Positions 7,568-15,145 are shown, numbered from the stretch's first letter. The stretch is DNA of 23,810 bases from Firmicutes bacterium UBA5389 (GCA_002409965.1 DHON01000060.1:1166-24975); one strand, 5' to 3'. Program-made: numbers and translations. Notes: generated by a model not told the origin, from the sequence alone.

Positions 7568-7888
7568 TCACCTCCCGTGCTCCTTAATCATCGCCTCTAT
7601 GTTGGCGCAAGTAGCATCGTCTTTGGTCAGTTCCGCCACCTTCTCGCCGCCCTTGTAGATGGCTATGGTGGGAAGGCCCAGCACCTTCTGGCCTATGGAC
7701 AGACGCCTGTTCTCCAGCACGTTAAGCTTGCAGAACTTGATCTTGTCGCCGTACTTCTCTGCCAGCGCCTCAACCTCGGGCACCAGGGCCACGCATGGCT
7801 CGCACTTGGTGCTCCAGAAATCCACCAGCACCGGCCCGGGAACCGCGAGCACTTCAGCTTCGAAGTTCTCCTTGTTCACCTCAAGCAT
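7568..7888 (-). CDS. trxA: Glycine-reductase-type thioredoxin (TrxA)
   Basis: A 106-residue thioredoxin that passes electrons from TrxB to the oxidised selenoprotein GrdA. The fold markers are present: the VLVDFW strand, active site WSTK-C29-E-P-C32, and cis-proline P73 in GLPTIAIYKGG. The active site is CEPC instead of the canonical WCGPC; variant x-P-C sites of this sort are known among thioredoxins of glycine reductase operons. The ATG start is preceded by AGGAGGTG. The stop overlaps the upstream GTG alternative of grdE, so the two genes are tightly coupled. An extra cysteine (C53) lies in the strand KFCKLNV. Confidence 0.95.
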   Translation of the reverse strand: MLEVNKENFEAEVLAVPGPVLVDFWSTKCEPCVALVPEVEALAEKYGDKIKFCKLNVLENRRLSIGQKVLGLPTIAIYKGGEKVAELTKDDATCANIEAMIKEHGR

Positions 7889-7941
7889 CCCAGTTCACCT
7901 CCTTCGTCGCACACGTAAGACAACCCTATCCGCCAACGGCC

Positions 7942-9174
7942 TCACCCGCCGATAACCTTGTCGGCCACCGAAGCAAGCTCTGACTCGTTCGTCGGCCAGC
8001 ACACCTTCTCCACCAACTGCCCTTTGCGGAAGAATGCCATGGTCGGAGCCTCAGTGATCCCGTATCTTCCGGCCACGCGCTGATTCTTGTAGATATCTAT
8101 CTTGACCAAGTTCAGCTTGCCCGCGCGCTGCTCCGCGATGCGCTCCACCGCAGGAAGGAAATCCAGCGAAACCTGGCTAGTGGGGCTCCAGAAAGCTACC
8201 ATGACCGGGTTTTCGCGATCCAATACCATCTCACGGAAACCCTCTTCTTCATGGATGTATTTCTCAGCGGCAACCGCCGCAATGGCCCCGTCCGCCGCCG
8301 CCGTGATGACCTGGCGCAGATACTTGACTCGCGCATCGCCGGCGCAGTACACACCGTCCGCCGACGTCTCCATCAGCTCGTTGGCTATTACGTAGCCCCG
8401 TTTGTCCATATCCACATGGCCCTTTAGAAAGTCAGTCTTGGGGACTGTGCCCACGAACACGAAGACCCCGTTGGCTTCGAGCTCAGTCCGCTCGTTGGTC
8501 TTGATGTTCTTGATAACCACCGATTCGACGATCCCATCGCCTCGTATCTCCTCCACCACGGAGTTCCAGGCCCATTTCATCTTGGGGTTCTTGAAGGCGC
8601 GATCGCGGATAATCGCCGTGGCGTCCAGAATGCCCTCGTCATGCACGACGATCATGGTGGCCGAGTTCACGAACTTAGTCAGGTACATAGCCTCTTCCAC
8701 GGCAGCGTCGCCATTGCCTATCACCACGACATCCAACTCCTCAAAGAAGTCGGCATCGCACGTGGCGCAGTAGGAGACCCCCTTGCCGCGCAGCTCCCGC
8801 TCGCCAGGCAGACCCAAAGTGCGCGGTTCGGCGCCCGGCGCGACGATGACCGCCCGGGCCCGGTACTCCTCGCCCTTCTGGGTCGTCACGATCTTGAGTT
8901 CGCCTCCGAAGCTCACTGTCGCCACATCGCCCCGGACGATCTCGGCGCCAAACTCTTTCGCGTGGTCGACAAAGCGGTCCATCAGCTCCGGGCCGGTCAT
9001 CCCTCGGGCGAACCCGGGATAGTTCTCCATCGACCAGGTGGTGCGGACCTGTCCCCCCGGAGTTCCCTTGTCCAGCACCACCGTGCTGAGCTTGGCGCGC
9101 GATGCGTACAAGGCCGCAGCGAGACCCGCGGGGCCGGCGCCTATGATGAGTACGTCGCATTCCCTAACAGCCAT
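7942..9174 (-). CDS. trxB: Thioredoxin reductase fused to a redox-dead thioredoxin-like domain (TrxB)
   Basis: A 410-residue NADPH-dependent flavoprotein that reduces TrxA. Residues 1-305 are a normal low-molecular-weight thioredoxin reductase: FAD-binding GAGPAG (12-17), redox-active C136-A-T-C139 followed by D140, pyridine-nucleotide GNGDAA (153-158), and the C-terminal FAD motif GVYCAGDAR (274-282). Typical enzymes end near 310. Here about 100 more residues form a thioredoxin-like domain (312-410) with the strand NPVMVAFW, then S-P-T-S333-Q-V-S336 where a thioredoxin has its CxxC, and a cis-proline motif EAPTMAFF (P377). Both catalytic cysteines are therefore serine, so the domain cannot do dithiol chemistry and may act as a docking or dimerisation module. 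ATG start with GAAGGGAG upstream; 28 bases after grdX. Confidence 0.93.
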   Translation of the reverse strand: MAVRECDVLIIGAGPAGLAAALYASRAKLSTVVLDKGTPGGQVRTTWSMENYPGFARGMTGPELMDRFVDHAKEFGAEIVRGDVATVSFGGELKIVTTQKGEEYRARAVIVAPGAEPRTLGLPGERELRGKGVSYCATCDADFFEELDVVVIGNGDAAVEEAMYLTKFVNSATMIVVHDEGILDATAIIRDRAFKNPKMKWAWNSVVEEIRGDGIVESVVIKNIKTNERTELEANGVFVFVGTVPKTDFLKGHVDMDKRGYVIANELMETSADGVYCAGDARVKYLRQVITAAADGAIAAVAAEKYIHEEEGFREMVLDRENPVMVAFWSPTSQVSLDFLPAVERIAEQRAGKLNLVKIDIYKNQRVAGRYGITEAPTMAFFRKGQLVEKVCWPTNESELASVADKVIGG

Positions 9175-9202
9175 TGCCCAATGCTCCCTTCCTCTACAGA
9201 TC

Positions 9203-9613
9203 CTACACGTGCAAGCTCTCGACTGCGCTCTGCATAAGCGTGTAATCGATCAGCTGAAAATCCGCGTCTACATTCGGCGGGATCGTACGGAAACGAGGCG
9301 GCCCCAGCTTGTCGACGGTGGCAAGGGCGCCCTCAATAATCCGCAGCGAGTCAAAGTCGATTGTGGTGTCGGGGTGCTGTGAGACGATTACGGACCGATA
9401 GGGACTCTCGTTCGGCTTCACGCTCCCAGCCAGAGGGTGGGTCAGGAGACGATGGCCCAGGTGAACAAGGCCGCGCGCGCGTATGAGCACCGCTCGCGCG
9501 TTACCGTCCACCCACTCCGAGATCTGCGTCCAACAGGCCGCGACCTCGGGGTTATTGGTTATGATGATGTAGCGTTCCGGCGACACCGGCATCGCCCCCC
9601 AACGGTTCGACAT
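9203..9613 (-). CDS. grdX: GrdX family protein, first gene of the glycine reductase operon
   Basis: A 136-residue protein whose N-terminal RYIIITNNPEV is the signature of GrdX, a small protein of unknown function found in glycine reductase operons. The frame is open further upstream, but that stretch runs back into the second aptamer of the glycine riboswitch. I chose the ATG at 9613, which has AAGGG 5 bases upstream. An ATG at 9592 is an alternative with a poorer, closer G-run. No transmembrane or metal-binding motif is seen. The family is known essentially only from its association with grd genes. Its place directly behind the riboswitch makes it the first protein made when glycine is present. 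Confidence 0.85.
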   Translation of the reverse strand: MSNRWGAMPVSPERYIIITNNPEVAACWTQISEWVDGNARAVLIRARGLVHLGHRLLTHPLAGSVKPNESPYRSVIVSQHPDTTIDFDSLRIIEGALATVDKLGPPRFRTIPPNVDADFQLIDYTLMQSAVESLHV

Positions 9614-9698
9614 ATCCGCCCTTAGTTTGAGCCTTGCGGGCACAAACACGCGGGCAAAACGCAGAAGACTGGCGCTACGAGCCCGGACGAAACGGCAG

Positions 9699-9753
9699 AC
9701 AAGAAAACAGAGAAAACGATGCAGCGGAATACACCTGCCGCACGCTTCTCTGT
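9699..9753 (-). terminator. Candidate riboswitch-controlled terminator before grdX
   Basis: ACAGAGAA at the 3' edge of aptamer II (9746-9753) is exactly complementary to TTCTCTGT at 9707-9714. Between them lies a short inner GCGG/CCGC helix, and the stem is followed by TTTTCTTGT on the minus strand. The 5' arm overlaps the closing region of aptamer II, so glycine binding could prevent this hairpin from forming. This would make an ON switch, as known for glycine riboswitches on glycine-using genes. The outer helix is A/U-rich and weak, so this is a hypothesis. Confidence 0.45.
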
Positions 9754-9940
9754 CTGGGGAACCTGAGAGATTTACTCCTTCGGTGTCCAATGGAAGCTTT
9801 CCAGAGACGCTGTCCAGTTCCGGTCCTTTTGCCTGAGAGTTTGCAGCGCGCGCGCGGTGCTACGCAGCGCCATTGCTCCTTCGGCGCCCACTCGGGGATC
9901 TCCATCCCAGGGGGACCTCTCCCGAAACTTTCGTCCAGCT
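9746..9940 (-). promoter_or_regulatory. Tandem glycine riboswitch controlling the grd operon
   Basis: Two consecutive gcvT-type aptamers are visible on the minus strand. Aptamer I (about 9818-9936) has CGGGAGAGG, the core CGCCGAAGGAGC (9875-9886) and AACTCTCAGGCAAAAGGACC. Aptamer II (about 9746-9815) has GGACAGCGTCTCTGG, the core CACCGAAGGAGT (9774-9785) and AATCTCTCAGGTTCCCCAGA. These are the conserved CCGAAGG and CTCAGG elements of the glycine riboswitch, with a short linker between the aptamers. It sits about 25 bases past the predicted transcription start and about 130 bases before grdX. Glycine would turn on the enzymes that consume it. Confidence 0.95.
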
Positions 9941-9969
9941 GACAATATGTCCAGGTTCTATCGATAATT

Positions 9970-9998
9970 AGTGTATTCTATCACAATGCCTCTGTCAA
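9970..9998 (-). promoter_or_regulatory. Housekeeping-type promoter of the glycine reductase operon
   Basis: A perfect -35 TTGACA (9993-9998) and a -10 TACACT (9970-9975) are separated by exactly 17 bases on the minus strand. Transcription would start near 9963, just ahead of the riboswitch. The -35 box lies within the last codons of the upstream deacetylase gene, whose stop codon is at 9981-9983. Confidence 0.8.
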
Positions 9999-11192
9999 GC
10001 GTCCGTCGAGGCCAAGAAAATGCCAGAGTTCGGAGAGGGTGCAGAATTGGTAGCCCTGCTCGCGCAGGGCTGGGATTATCGCCTTGAGGGCCTTCACGGT
10101 GGCGCCGCGGAATCCGCCGCCATCGTGCATGAGGATGACCGATCCGTTGGCCGGGGGCGCGTCCGCGACACGCATACTTATCTCGTCCGATCGTCCCAAG
10201 TCCCGGGCTGCCCGCCAGTCCTGAGTGTCGATATTCCACAGAACCAGGGTGTGTCCAGTCGACTCAGCCGCATGCACGTACGCGGCGCTGAGGGCGCCGC
10301 CCACCGGCCTGAGCCATCGCGTCGCACTGCCGATCAGCCTCTCCACCAATTCCGACGTATCCTGAATCTCGGACAATACATCGCATTCGGGGGCAGATTC
10401 CATGAGAGTGTGCGAGTACGTATGGTTGCCTATCTCGTGGCCCTCAGCGTAGATTCGCTTCAGAATGCCTGGGTACGCAGCAACTTGCGCGCCCGTCACA
10501 AAAAACGCCGCATGCACGCCCTCGTCGCGCAGTACCTCCAGGATCTGGGGGGTGTACACGGGATGGGGGCCATCGTCGAAGGAGAGAACGACCAGTTTTC
10601 TGGCGACTGCATACTGAAATCTCGCAACGACCATTGCAGACGGTTCATGGGATTCTGCCGACTCGAACACTTTTCCGGTAATCAGGCCTCGCTTGACCGT
10701 GACCTTCCCGGGCGCTCCCGGCGACCGAACCTTCACGAACGGGCCAGACCCGATGATCTCGAATGGCTGTGCGGTCTCCGCGGTTTCCACCACAATGCTC
10801 TCGATGATCGGCGTGCCTGGAATCACCTCGATACGATCGCCTGGCCCGATGCGGTCAGTCAACTCGCATCTAGCGCCGTTCAATGCCACCCAAGCGCGGT
10901 TCCCGCCGCCTACCTCCAGAACTGCCCCATCGGCATCGATCAAGTCGCCCGCCGGCAAGTCCGCTCCCGCCGCAGCCAGGGCCTGCGCAACTCGGGCACC
11001 ATAGGGCACGCGCGCTTCTCGCCCGTTCACATACACCGCGATCTGTACAAACGCGAGTGTCCCGAGCGATACTGCGTTCGCAATAATAGCAACGAGGAGT
11101 ACGAATACGCATCCTCGAGGAATCCCGGCGGTAACCGGAACGCAGACGCGATGCAATGCGCGATACACTCGCTCGAATCCCTCACTTTGCAC
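9981..11192 (-). CDS. Membrane-anchored polysaccharide deacetylase (NodB homology domain)
   Basis: A 403-residue carbohydrate esterase family 4 protein. It begins with a GTG that overlaps the preceding PRC-barrel gene by 11 bases. One transmembrane segment (about 27-52) anchors it, with the catalytic part outside. Residues 53-125 (VYVNGREARVPYGARVAQAL ... GDRIEVIPG) look like a small ubiquitin-like or SLBB-like beta domain, as in DUF348-type wall proteins. The NodB domain covers about 198-385. It has LSFDDGP (D206, D207), the metal motif H257-x-x-x-H261 (NHTYSH), R295 in RPVGG (an altered form of RxPY/FG), D322-x-x-D325-W, and LMHDGG with H356. All catalytic metal ligands are present, so it is probably active, removing acetyl groups from peptidoglycan or a surface polysaccharide. 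Confidence 0.9.
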   Translation of the reverse strand: MQSEGFERVYRALHRVCVPVTAGIPRGCVFVLLVAIIANAVSLGTLAFVQIAVYVNGREARVPYGARVAQALAAAGADLPAGDLIDADGAVLEVGGGNRAWVALNGARCELTDRIGPGDRIEVIPGTPIIESIVVETAETAQPFEIIGSGPFVKVRSPGAPGKVTVKRGLITGKVFESAESHEPSAMVVARFQYAVARKLVVLSFDDGPHPVYTPQILEVLRDEGVHAAFFVTGAQVAAYPGILKRIYAEGHEIGNHTYSHTLMESAPECDVLSEIQDTSELVERLIGSATRWLRPVGGALSAAYVHAAESTGHTLVLWNIDTQDWRAARDLGRSDEISMRVADAPPANGSVILMHDGGGFRGATVKALKAIIPALREQGYQFCTLSELWHFLGLDGRLTEAL

Positions 11193-11703
11193 TGCCCCCG
11201 GCAGCCGTCTCTGCGGCGGTTATCAGCGCCTGCCTGCCCACGGTGATCACCAGCTCAACCGGAAGGAGAGAAAGTGAAGCTGCATCGATGGCATCGGTAG
11301 CATCGGCGCCGCCGACGGCGCCCCGTATCTCGTAAGCGACGACACTGCCGGCGTCCAGGTCGATCATGAGATCCGCCACCGTCCCCAGTAGGCGTCCGGT
11401 CCGCGTTATCGCCCTCACTCCACGTATGTCGCTGTCGGGGCGGCCCACATCCAGGATCTCCGGGAGCGTTCCGAAGTCCGCCATGGACGATGCGTTTTCG
11501 ATGATCACTGCGTCATCACCGATGCCCTGGACCAGCGCGTACGGCACCGCTTTCGGCGCCTCGAACCTGTTCGTCGCGTTCACTATGAGAGCGGCAACGT
11601 TGGCAGATGCAGTGTCAATGATCACGCCTGCTGTCTCCCCAACGACCGCGCCTTCGTCGATTGTGATCACTGGCCGTCCCACAAGTTCATACGCCCTAAT
11701 CAT
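11182..11703 (-). CDS. PRC-barrel domain protein
   Basis: A 173-residue protein starting MIRAYELVGRPVITIDEG, with two similar halves. The second repeats the pattern at ITRTGRLLGTVADLMIDLDAGSVVAYEI. Both match the PRC-barrel fold (PF05239), as in photosynthetic reaction-centre H, RimM and sporulation/envelope proteins such as YlmC/YmxH. I start it at the ATG at 11703, with GGGAGGG 9 bases upstream. A longer frame upstream has no good start and an unrelated Arg-rich sequence. The start overlaps the end of the preceding gene by 8 bases, and the stop overlaps the deacetylase start. The precise role is unknown; linkage suggests a cell-surface or membrane-associated function. Confidence 0.82.
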   Translation of the reverse strand: MIRAYELVGRPVITIDEGAVVGETAGVIIDTASANVAALIVNATNRFEAPKAVPYALVQGIGDDAVIIENASSMADFGTLPEILDVGRPDSDIRGVRAITRTGRLLGTVADLMIDLDAGSVVAYEIRGAVGGADATDAIDAASLSLLPVELVITVGRQALITAAETAAGGSAK

Positions 11704-12577
11704 CAGAATATTCCCTCCCCAATAAAGAGTTGAGCCGTGCCAGTCTGGCTTGGGCCTGCGCCTCAACCGCAGAGCGTCCGATACCGCCACTCTGCCCATG
11801 CGCCTGCGCGCGCAGGGCGGCATGCCTCGCGTGTAGGCGACGCTGATGGTCGACTAGCTGCGCTCGCACCATGAGGTCATGAACAGCCGTTGGATGGATC
11901 AACAGTCTCATCAGCACTCTCAGCGCCCCGTCCACCTCGCCGAGGTCCGCCCCTTCCCGGCAAGCCCTGACCAGCAGATCGCGCTCTTCCGGCCTAACTG
12001 CGAGCGACTCGGCGCATGAGACCAGCCATTCCACTGAATCAGGCGAACCAGACTCGATGCTCACAGGTGCCTCAGCCGCAGCTACACATGCAATCATGTT
12101 GTAGCGGTCGCCCCCTGGTTCATCGCTTCGATCCTGCGCGCCCCGGGTCAGCGCAATCGACGCCCCTGCGATCGGAGCCCAAACCCTTGCAGCCGAGGTC
12201 CCTGCGATGGAGCACGTGGATGACGAGTATGCCTCGAAACCCGCGTACTCCCATATGAGAGCAAAAGCGACCGCGATTGCCGTCATAAGCAACAGGGTCT
12301 GAGTGATCGATAAATCGGTTAGCAAAACCAGGCCCATGACAGCTGCGCTGCTGGCTGCGGCGGCCACGCCCGAGTAGATCAGGCATGACCGCGATACCGA
12401 TGTCCCATAGCCCAACGCCCGATTGGCAAGCACAGCAACTGTCAGACTGACGCACACGCTCGTGGGGATAGTGGACATGGCAAGATGGAACACTCCGCAT
12501 ACCTCCAACGCCGTCTGGGGGGCCGATAAGGTAGGAGCCCGGCGATCGCTGAGCAATTCAGAGTCCACTCGAAGCAT
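11696..12577 (-). CDS. Uncharacterised membrane protein with helical C-terminal domain
   Basis: A 293-residue protein that I do not recognise. The N-terminal half has three probable membrane helices: about 38-56 (IPTSVCVSLTVAVLANRAL), 70-88 (GVAAAASSAAVMGLVLLTDL) and 93-112 (QTLLLMTAIAVAFALIWEY). The C-terminal half (about 170-293) is soluble, Ala/Arg/Leu-rich and largely helical. It is first in a three-gene overlapping set with the PRC-barrel protein and the deacetylase, so a joint envelope role is likely. The ATG start is preceded by GAGAGAA, a weak ribosome binding site; a later ATG near residue 34 is possible. The AT-rich DNA before it contains a TATATT candidate -10. Confidence 0.7.
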   Translation of the reverse strand: MLRVDSELLSDRRAPTLSAPQTALEVCGVFHLAMSTIPTSVCVSLTVAVLANRALGYGTSVSRSCLIYSGVAAAASSAAVMGLVLLTDLSITQTLLLMTAIAVAFALIWEYAGFEAYSSSTCSIAGTSAARVWAPIAGASIALTRGAQDRSDEPGGDRYNMIACVAAAEAPVSIESGSPDSVEWLVSCAESLAVRPEERDLLVRACREGADLGEVDGALRVLMRLLIHPTAVHDLMVRAQLVDHQRRLHARHAALRAQAHGQSGGIGRSAVEAQAQARLARLNSLLGREYSDD

Positions 12578-12838
12578 AACAAGGTTCTCTCAGACATGTC
12601 AACTAAATAATGTAAAATATACCGGCGTTTTGCGACACTGAAATCCCGGCCATCATCGATATTCGTGCAGTTGCATGTCCATCATCGCGGATCGTCAAGT
12701 ACTCCTGGAGGTAATGCGCGGAAATGACCGAAACGCTTACGCTGCCCGAAAGGACTATCGAGGAGTCTGTGTAATTCCACATCTACTACGGCGAGGTGCG
12801 AATGCCGGCTGCATTCGCATGCAGAATGGAGCAGGTAC
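12578..12838. other. Divergent intergenic region, no gene seen
   Basis: These 261 bases separate the minus-strand membrane-protein operon from the plus-strand permease. The part nearest the minus-strand gene is AT-rich (12595-12625) and contains TATATT and TTGACA on the minus strand, but not in a clean promoter arrangement. The part nearest the permease contains GGAGG followed by short frames of at most 16 codons that I do not accept as genes. No riboswitch consensus was recognised. Confidence 0.5.
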
Positions 12839-14056
12839 ATGGCCGTTCAGCTGGAGACCCAATTTCAGCAGGGCGCTCTGCATTTCAAACAGCTCACATT
12901 CGCACAGGCAGTCATGATCATGGTGGGCGGAAACGTAGGGGCCGCCATTCTGTCTCTGCCCTACGCTGCCAGAGCATCGGGCTACTTCGGCGCAGTCCTG
13001 ATCTCGCTGGTGACCACCGCATTCTCAATTGTGTCGCATCTGTATATCGTTGAAATCATGCTCCGCACCAAGAGCCCCGGGCAGCTGGTAGGGTTGATGC
13101 GCACCTACGTGTTCGATGGGCGGTTCGGTCGGCTTTACGTGGCGCTGGTGTCAGTACTCACGGTGGGTCTTGCCATCCCATCGCTGACTGCGTATGTGAT
13201 GGGCGGAGGTCAGATAATCGCCTCGCTACTACACATGCCCACTTGGCTCGGGGGGTTGGTGTTCTTGGCTCCAGGCATGGCCGTGGTGTGGGTCGGGCTC
13301 AGGGCAATCGGAGCGGCTCAGGGAGCATCGAGTCTTCTGATGGGCGGTATCCTGCTCACGTTCACCCTGGTATCAGCCACACACCCGCAGTTTGAAGCAT
13401 CAAGGCTTGCGAGGTTTTCGGCCGCGCCCATGCTTGCAGCATTGCCCATCGGAGTGTTCACGTCCATGTCGCAGTCTATCGTGCCCGAAGTCGTCCGAGG
13501 GCTCGCCCATGATCCAGAGTCCATCGCGCGGGCGATCAAGTGGGGCCTCGGGATCAACCTTCTCTTCTTGCTCATCTTCCCGTTGGCCATATTCGGCCTG
13601 CAGAATCCTGACGCCATTTCCCAGGTAGTGACCATATCGTGGGGTCGCGCGCTCGGGCCCGCGATATACCTCACAGTGAATCTCTTCGCCCTTCTAGCGT
13701 TGTTGACATCCTTCTGGGCCAGTGCCGGCGCGATCATGGGTAACGTTGTCGAGATCATGCGGGCCGATTCTGAGTGGAATACCCGCACCAGATTGGCCGC
13801 GTTCGGGATTACAGTGGCCCCATCGCTTGCGCTGGTTCTCCTGGGCGGGTTCGAGTTCGGCGACATGATACAGGCGGCAGGTGCGGTGGGCGGAGTGATT
13901 CTGGCCGTGCTACCCATATTCGTGCTTGCTCGCGCCAGAGCCGCCTCGGGCAGGCGCCCGGAGTATCAAGTAGGCGTCCTGTACTCCCCCGTTGTAAGGA
14001 TCGCGCTTCTCGTGTTCTACTTGGGAGTGTTCATCGTCGCGGCCTTTACCAGATGA
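12839..14056 (+). CDS. Aromatic/hydroxy amino acid permease family transporter
   Basis: A 405-residue integral membrane protein with about 11 hydrophobic segments. The first helix carries GGNVGAAILSLPYAARASGY (residues 30-49), the G-x-G-I-L-x-L-P-Y motif of the HAAAP/Trp-Tyr permease group (PF03222), related to Mtr, TyrP and SdaC. These are proton or sodium symporters for tryptophan, tyrosine, serine or threonine. The substrate cannot be set from sequence alone. GGAG lies 7 bases before the ATG. It is followed 48 bases later by a GNAT-like gene, probably in one operon. Proximity to the glycine reductase operon suggests a supply of amino acids for fermentation, but that is inference. Confidence 0.85.
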   Translation: MAVQLETQFQQGALHFKQLTFAQAVMIMVGGNVGAAILSLPYAARASGYFGAVLISLVTTAFSIVSHLYIVEIMLRTKSPGQLVGLMRTYVFDGRFGRLYVALVSVLTVGLAIPSLTAYVMGGGQIIASLLHMPTWLGGLVFLAPGMAVVWVGLRAIGAAQGASSLLMGGILLTFTLVSATHPQFEASRLARFSAAPMLAALPIGVFTSMSQSIVPEVVRGLAHDPESIARAIKWGLGINLLFLLIFPLAIFGLQNPDAISQVVTISWGRALGPAIYLTVNLFALLALLTSFWASAGAIMGNVVEIMRADSEWNTRTRLAAFGITVAPSLALVLLGGFEFGDMIQAAGAVGGVILAVLPIFVLARARAASGRRPEYQVGVLYSPVVRIALLVFYLGVFIVAAFTR

Positions 14057-14104
14057 AGGCCGCGACCTGCGCCGTTGAGATCGCGATGATAGGAGGAACC
14101 GGGC

Positions 14105-15145
14105 ATGATAGTGAGGCCCGCGGAACCCAGAGACGATCAGGTTCTGCTCAGGATAGAATCCATGGCCGGGCAGGGCGACCGCGTGCGTCTCATCGACGAA
14201 CGCGACAGCTTCTTCAGCCGCGCGCGGCAGTTCAGCAACTCCATCCTACTGGTAGGCGAGAACGAAGCCACGGGCGCACTGCACGGGGTTGTGGCAGCGG
14301 CCGTTCAGCGCCTCATCATTGGAGGGCGGGAGCATGTGGGCGCCTACATGTTCGACCTGCGCTCCAATCCCGAAGTCAACAGAGGGCTGTCCAGAGCCAT
14401 GTTCTTCCTGTGGAAGGGCCTCGAAGAACGCCTGATGGAGCAGGGTGTAGAGTTCATCTTCGGCCTGATCAAGGAGGACAATAGCCGCTCGTACAGCATC
14501 GCCGCACGAATGGGCGCCGAGGCCCGCGGGGGTAAGCGCTTCTTCACAATTCCAACTTACCGCCGCCGCAGGATGTCGCGGGAGGTTCAGGCGACACGCA
14601 GAATCGATGCGCGCCAAGAATACCGCGCTCTCAGCGCGCACTATGCCGACTATAACCTTCTACCCATTGTAGACGATTTCGAACACGCGCAAGACCTCTA
14701 CGACCACTATCTAGCAGCTCGTCTTGATTGCGGAGAGTCGTCGCTCAAGCTTTGGGACGTATCCCGCCACTACACCAGGCGGGTCTCCGCCATGCCGCGC
14801 GCGTATGAGCTGGCAGGTTCAGTGCTGCGCAGCCTGTCGCGCTTCATTCCCTTGCCCAAGATACCCGCCCCGGGCCAGGCTATCAACGTATGGAATGTGC
14901 TCGATATCATGACCGCGCGAGGCCGGGAAGATGAGGTGAGGGCGCTGCTCGCGAAGGCCAACAACATGGCGCTCGATCACGGCGTCGATTACCTCATAGT
15001 CGCCGTCGACGCCGACCAGCCCGAGCTGGCCTGGCTGAGGCGGAGCGCCGTAACGTCCCTCAACTACAAGGTGATGGTCAAAGAGTACCAGCCAGTGCCG
15101 GCGCTCGCCGGAAAAAGCTACCTCGACCCGCGATGGCTGGGATAA
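14105..15145 (+). CDS. GNAT-family N-acetyltransferase-like protein
   Basis: A 346-residue protein. Residues 1-150 fit the GNAT fold, starting MIVRPAEPRDDQVLLRIESM. Motif A appears as YMFDLRSNPEVNRGLSRAMF (80-99), a diverged acetyl-CoA-binding R-x-x-G-x-[GA] pattern, followed by GVEFIFGLIKEDNSRSYSIA and the usual 'same-person, other rank' helix (RMGAEARGGKRF). The C-terminal 190 residues, ending in WLRRSAVTSLNYKVMVKEYQ, look like a second GNAT-like domain, so this may be a tandem GNAT protein. The acetyl acceptor is unknown. AGGAGG lies 8 bases before the ATG. It forms a two-gene unit with the permease and converges on the alpha/beta hydrolase gene. Confidence 0.8.
   Translation: MIVRPAEPRDDQVLLRIESMAGQGDRVRLIDERDSFFSRARQFSNSILLVGENEATGALHGVVAAAVQRLIIGGREHVGAYMFDLRSNPEVNRGLSRAMFFLWKGLEERLMEQGVEFIFGLIKEDNSRSYSIAARMGAEARGGKRFFTIPTYRRRRMSREVQATRRIDARQEYRALSAHYADYNLLPIVDDFEHAQDLYDHYLAARLDCGESSLKLWDVSRHYTRRVSAMPRAYELAGSVLRSLSRFIPLPKIPAPGQAINVWNVLDIMTARGREDEVRALLAKANNMALDHGVDYLIVAVDADQPELAWLRRSAVTSLNYKVMVKEYQPVPALAGKSYLDPRWLG

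Noticed and set aside
6414..7658. Long plus-strand open frame (over 400 codons) antisense to grdE
   Set aside because: It is a by-product of GC-rich codon use opposite a strongly conserved gene; it has no ribosome binding site and no recognisable domain.
9614..9790. Longer GrdX starting at 9790
   Set aside because: That start is inside aptamer II of the riboswitch and the added residues are unlike GrdX proteins.
11704..11823. 40-residue N-terminal extension of the PRC-barrel protein
   Set aside because: It lies in the coding region of the preceding gene in another frame, is Arg-rich and has no ribosome site.
12714..12772. Leader peptide (16 codons) upstream of the permease
   Set aside because: Its GGAGG is 12 bases away, it has no run of a regulatory amino acid, and no attenuator hairpin follows.
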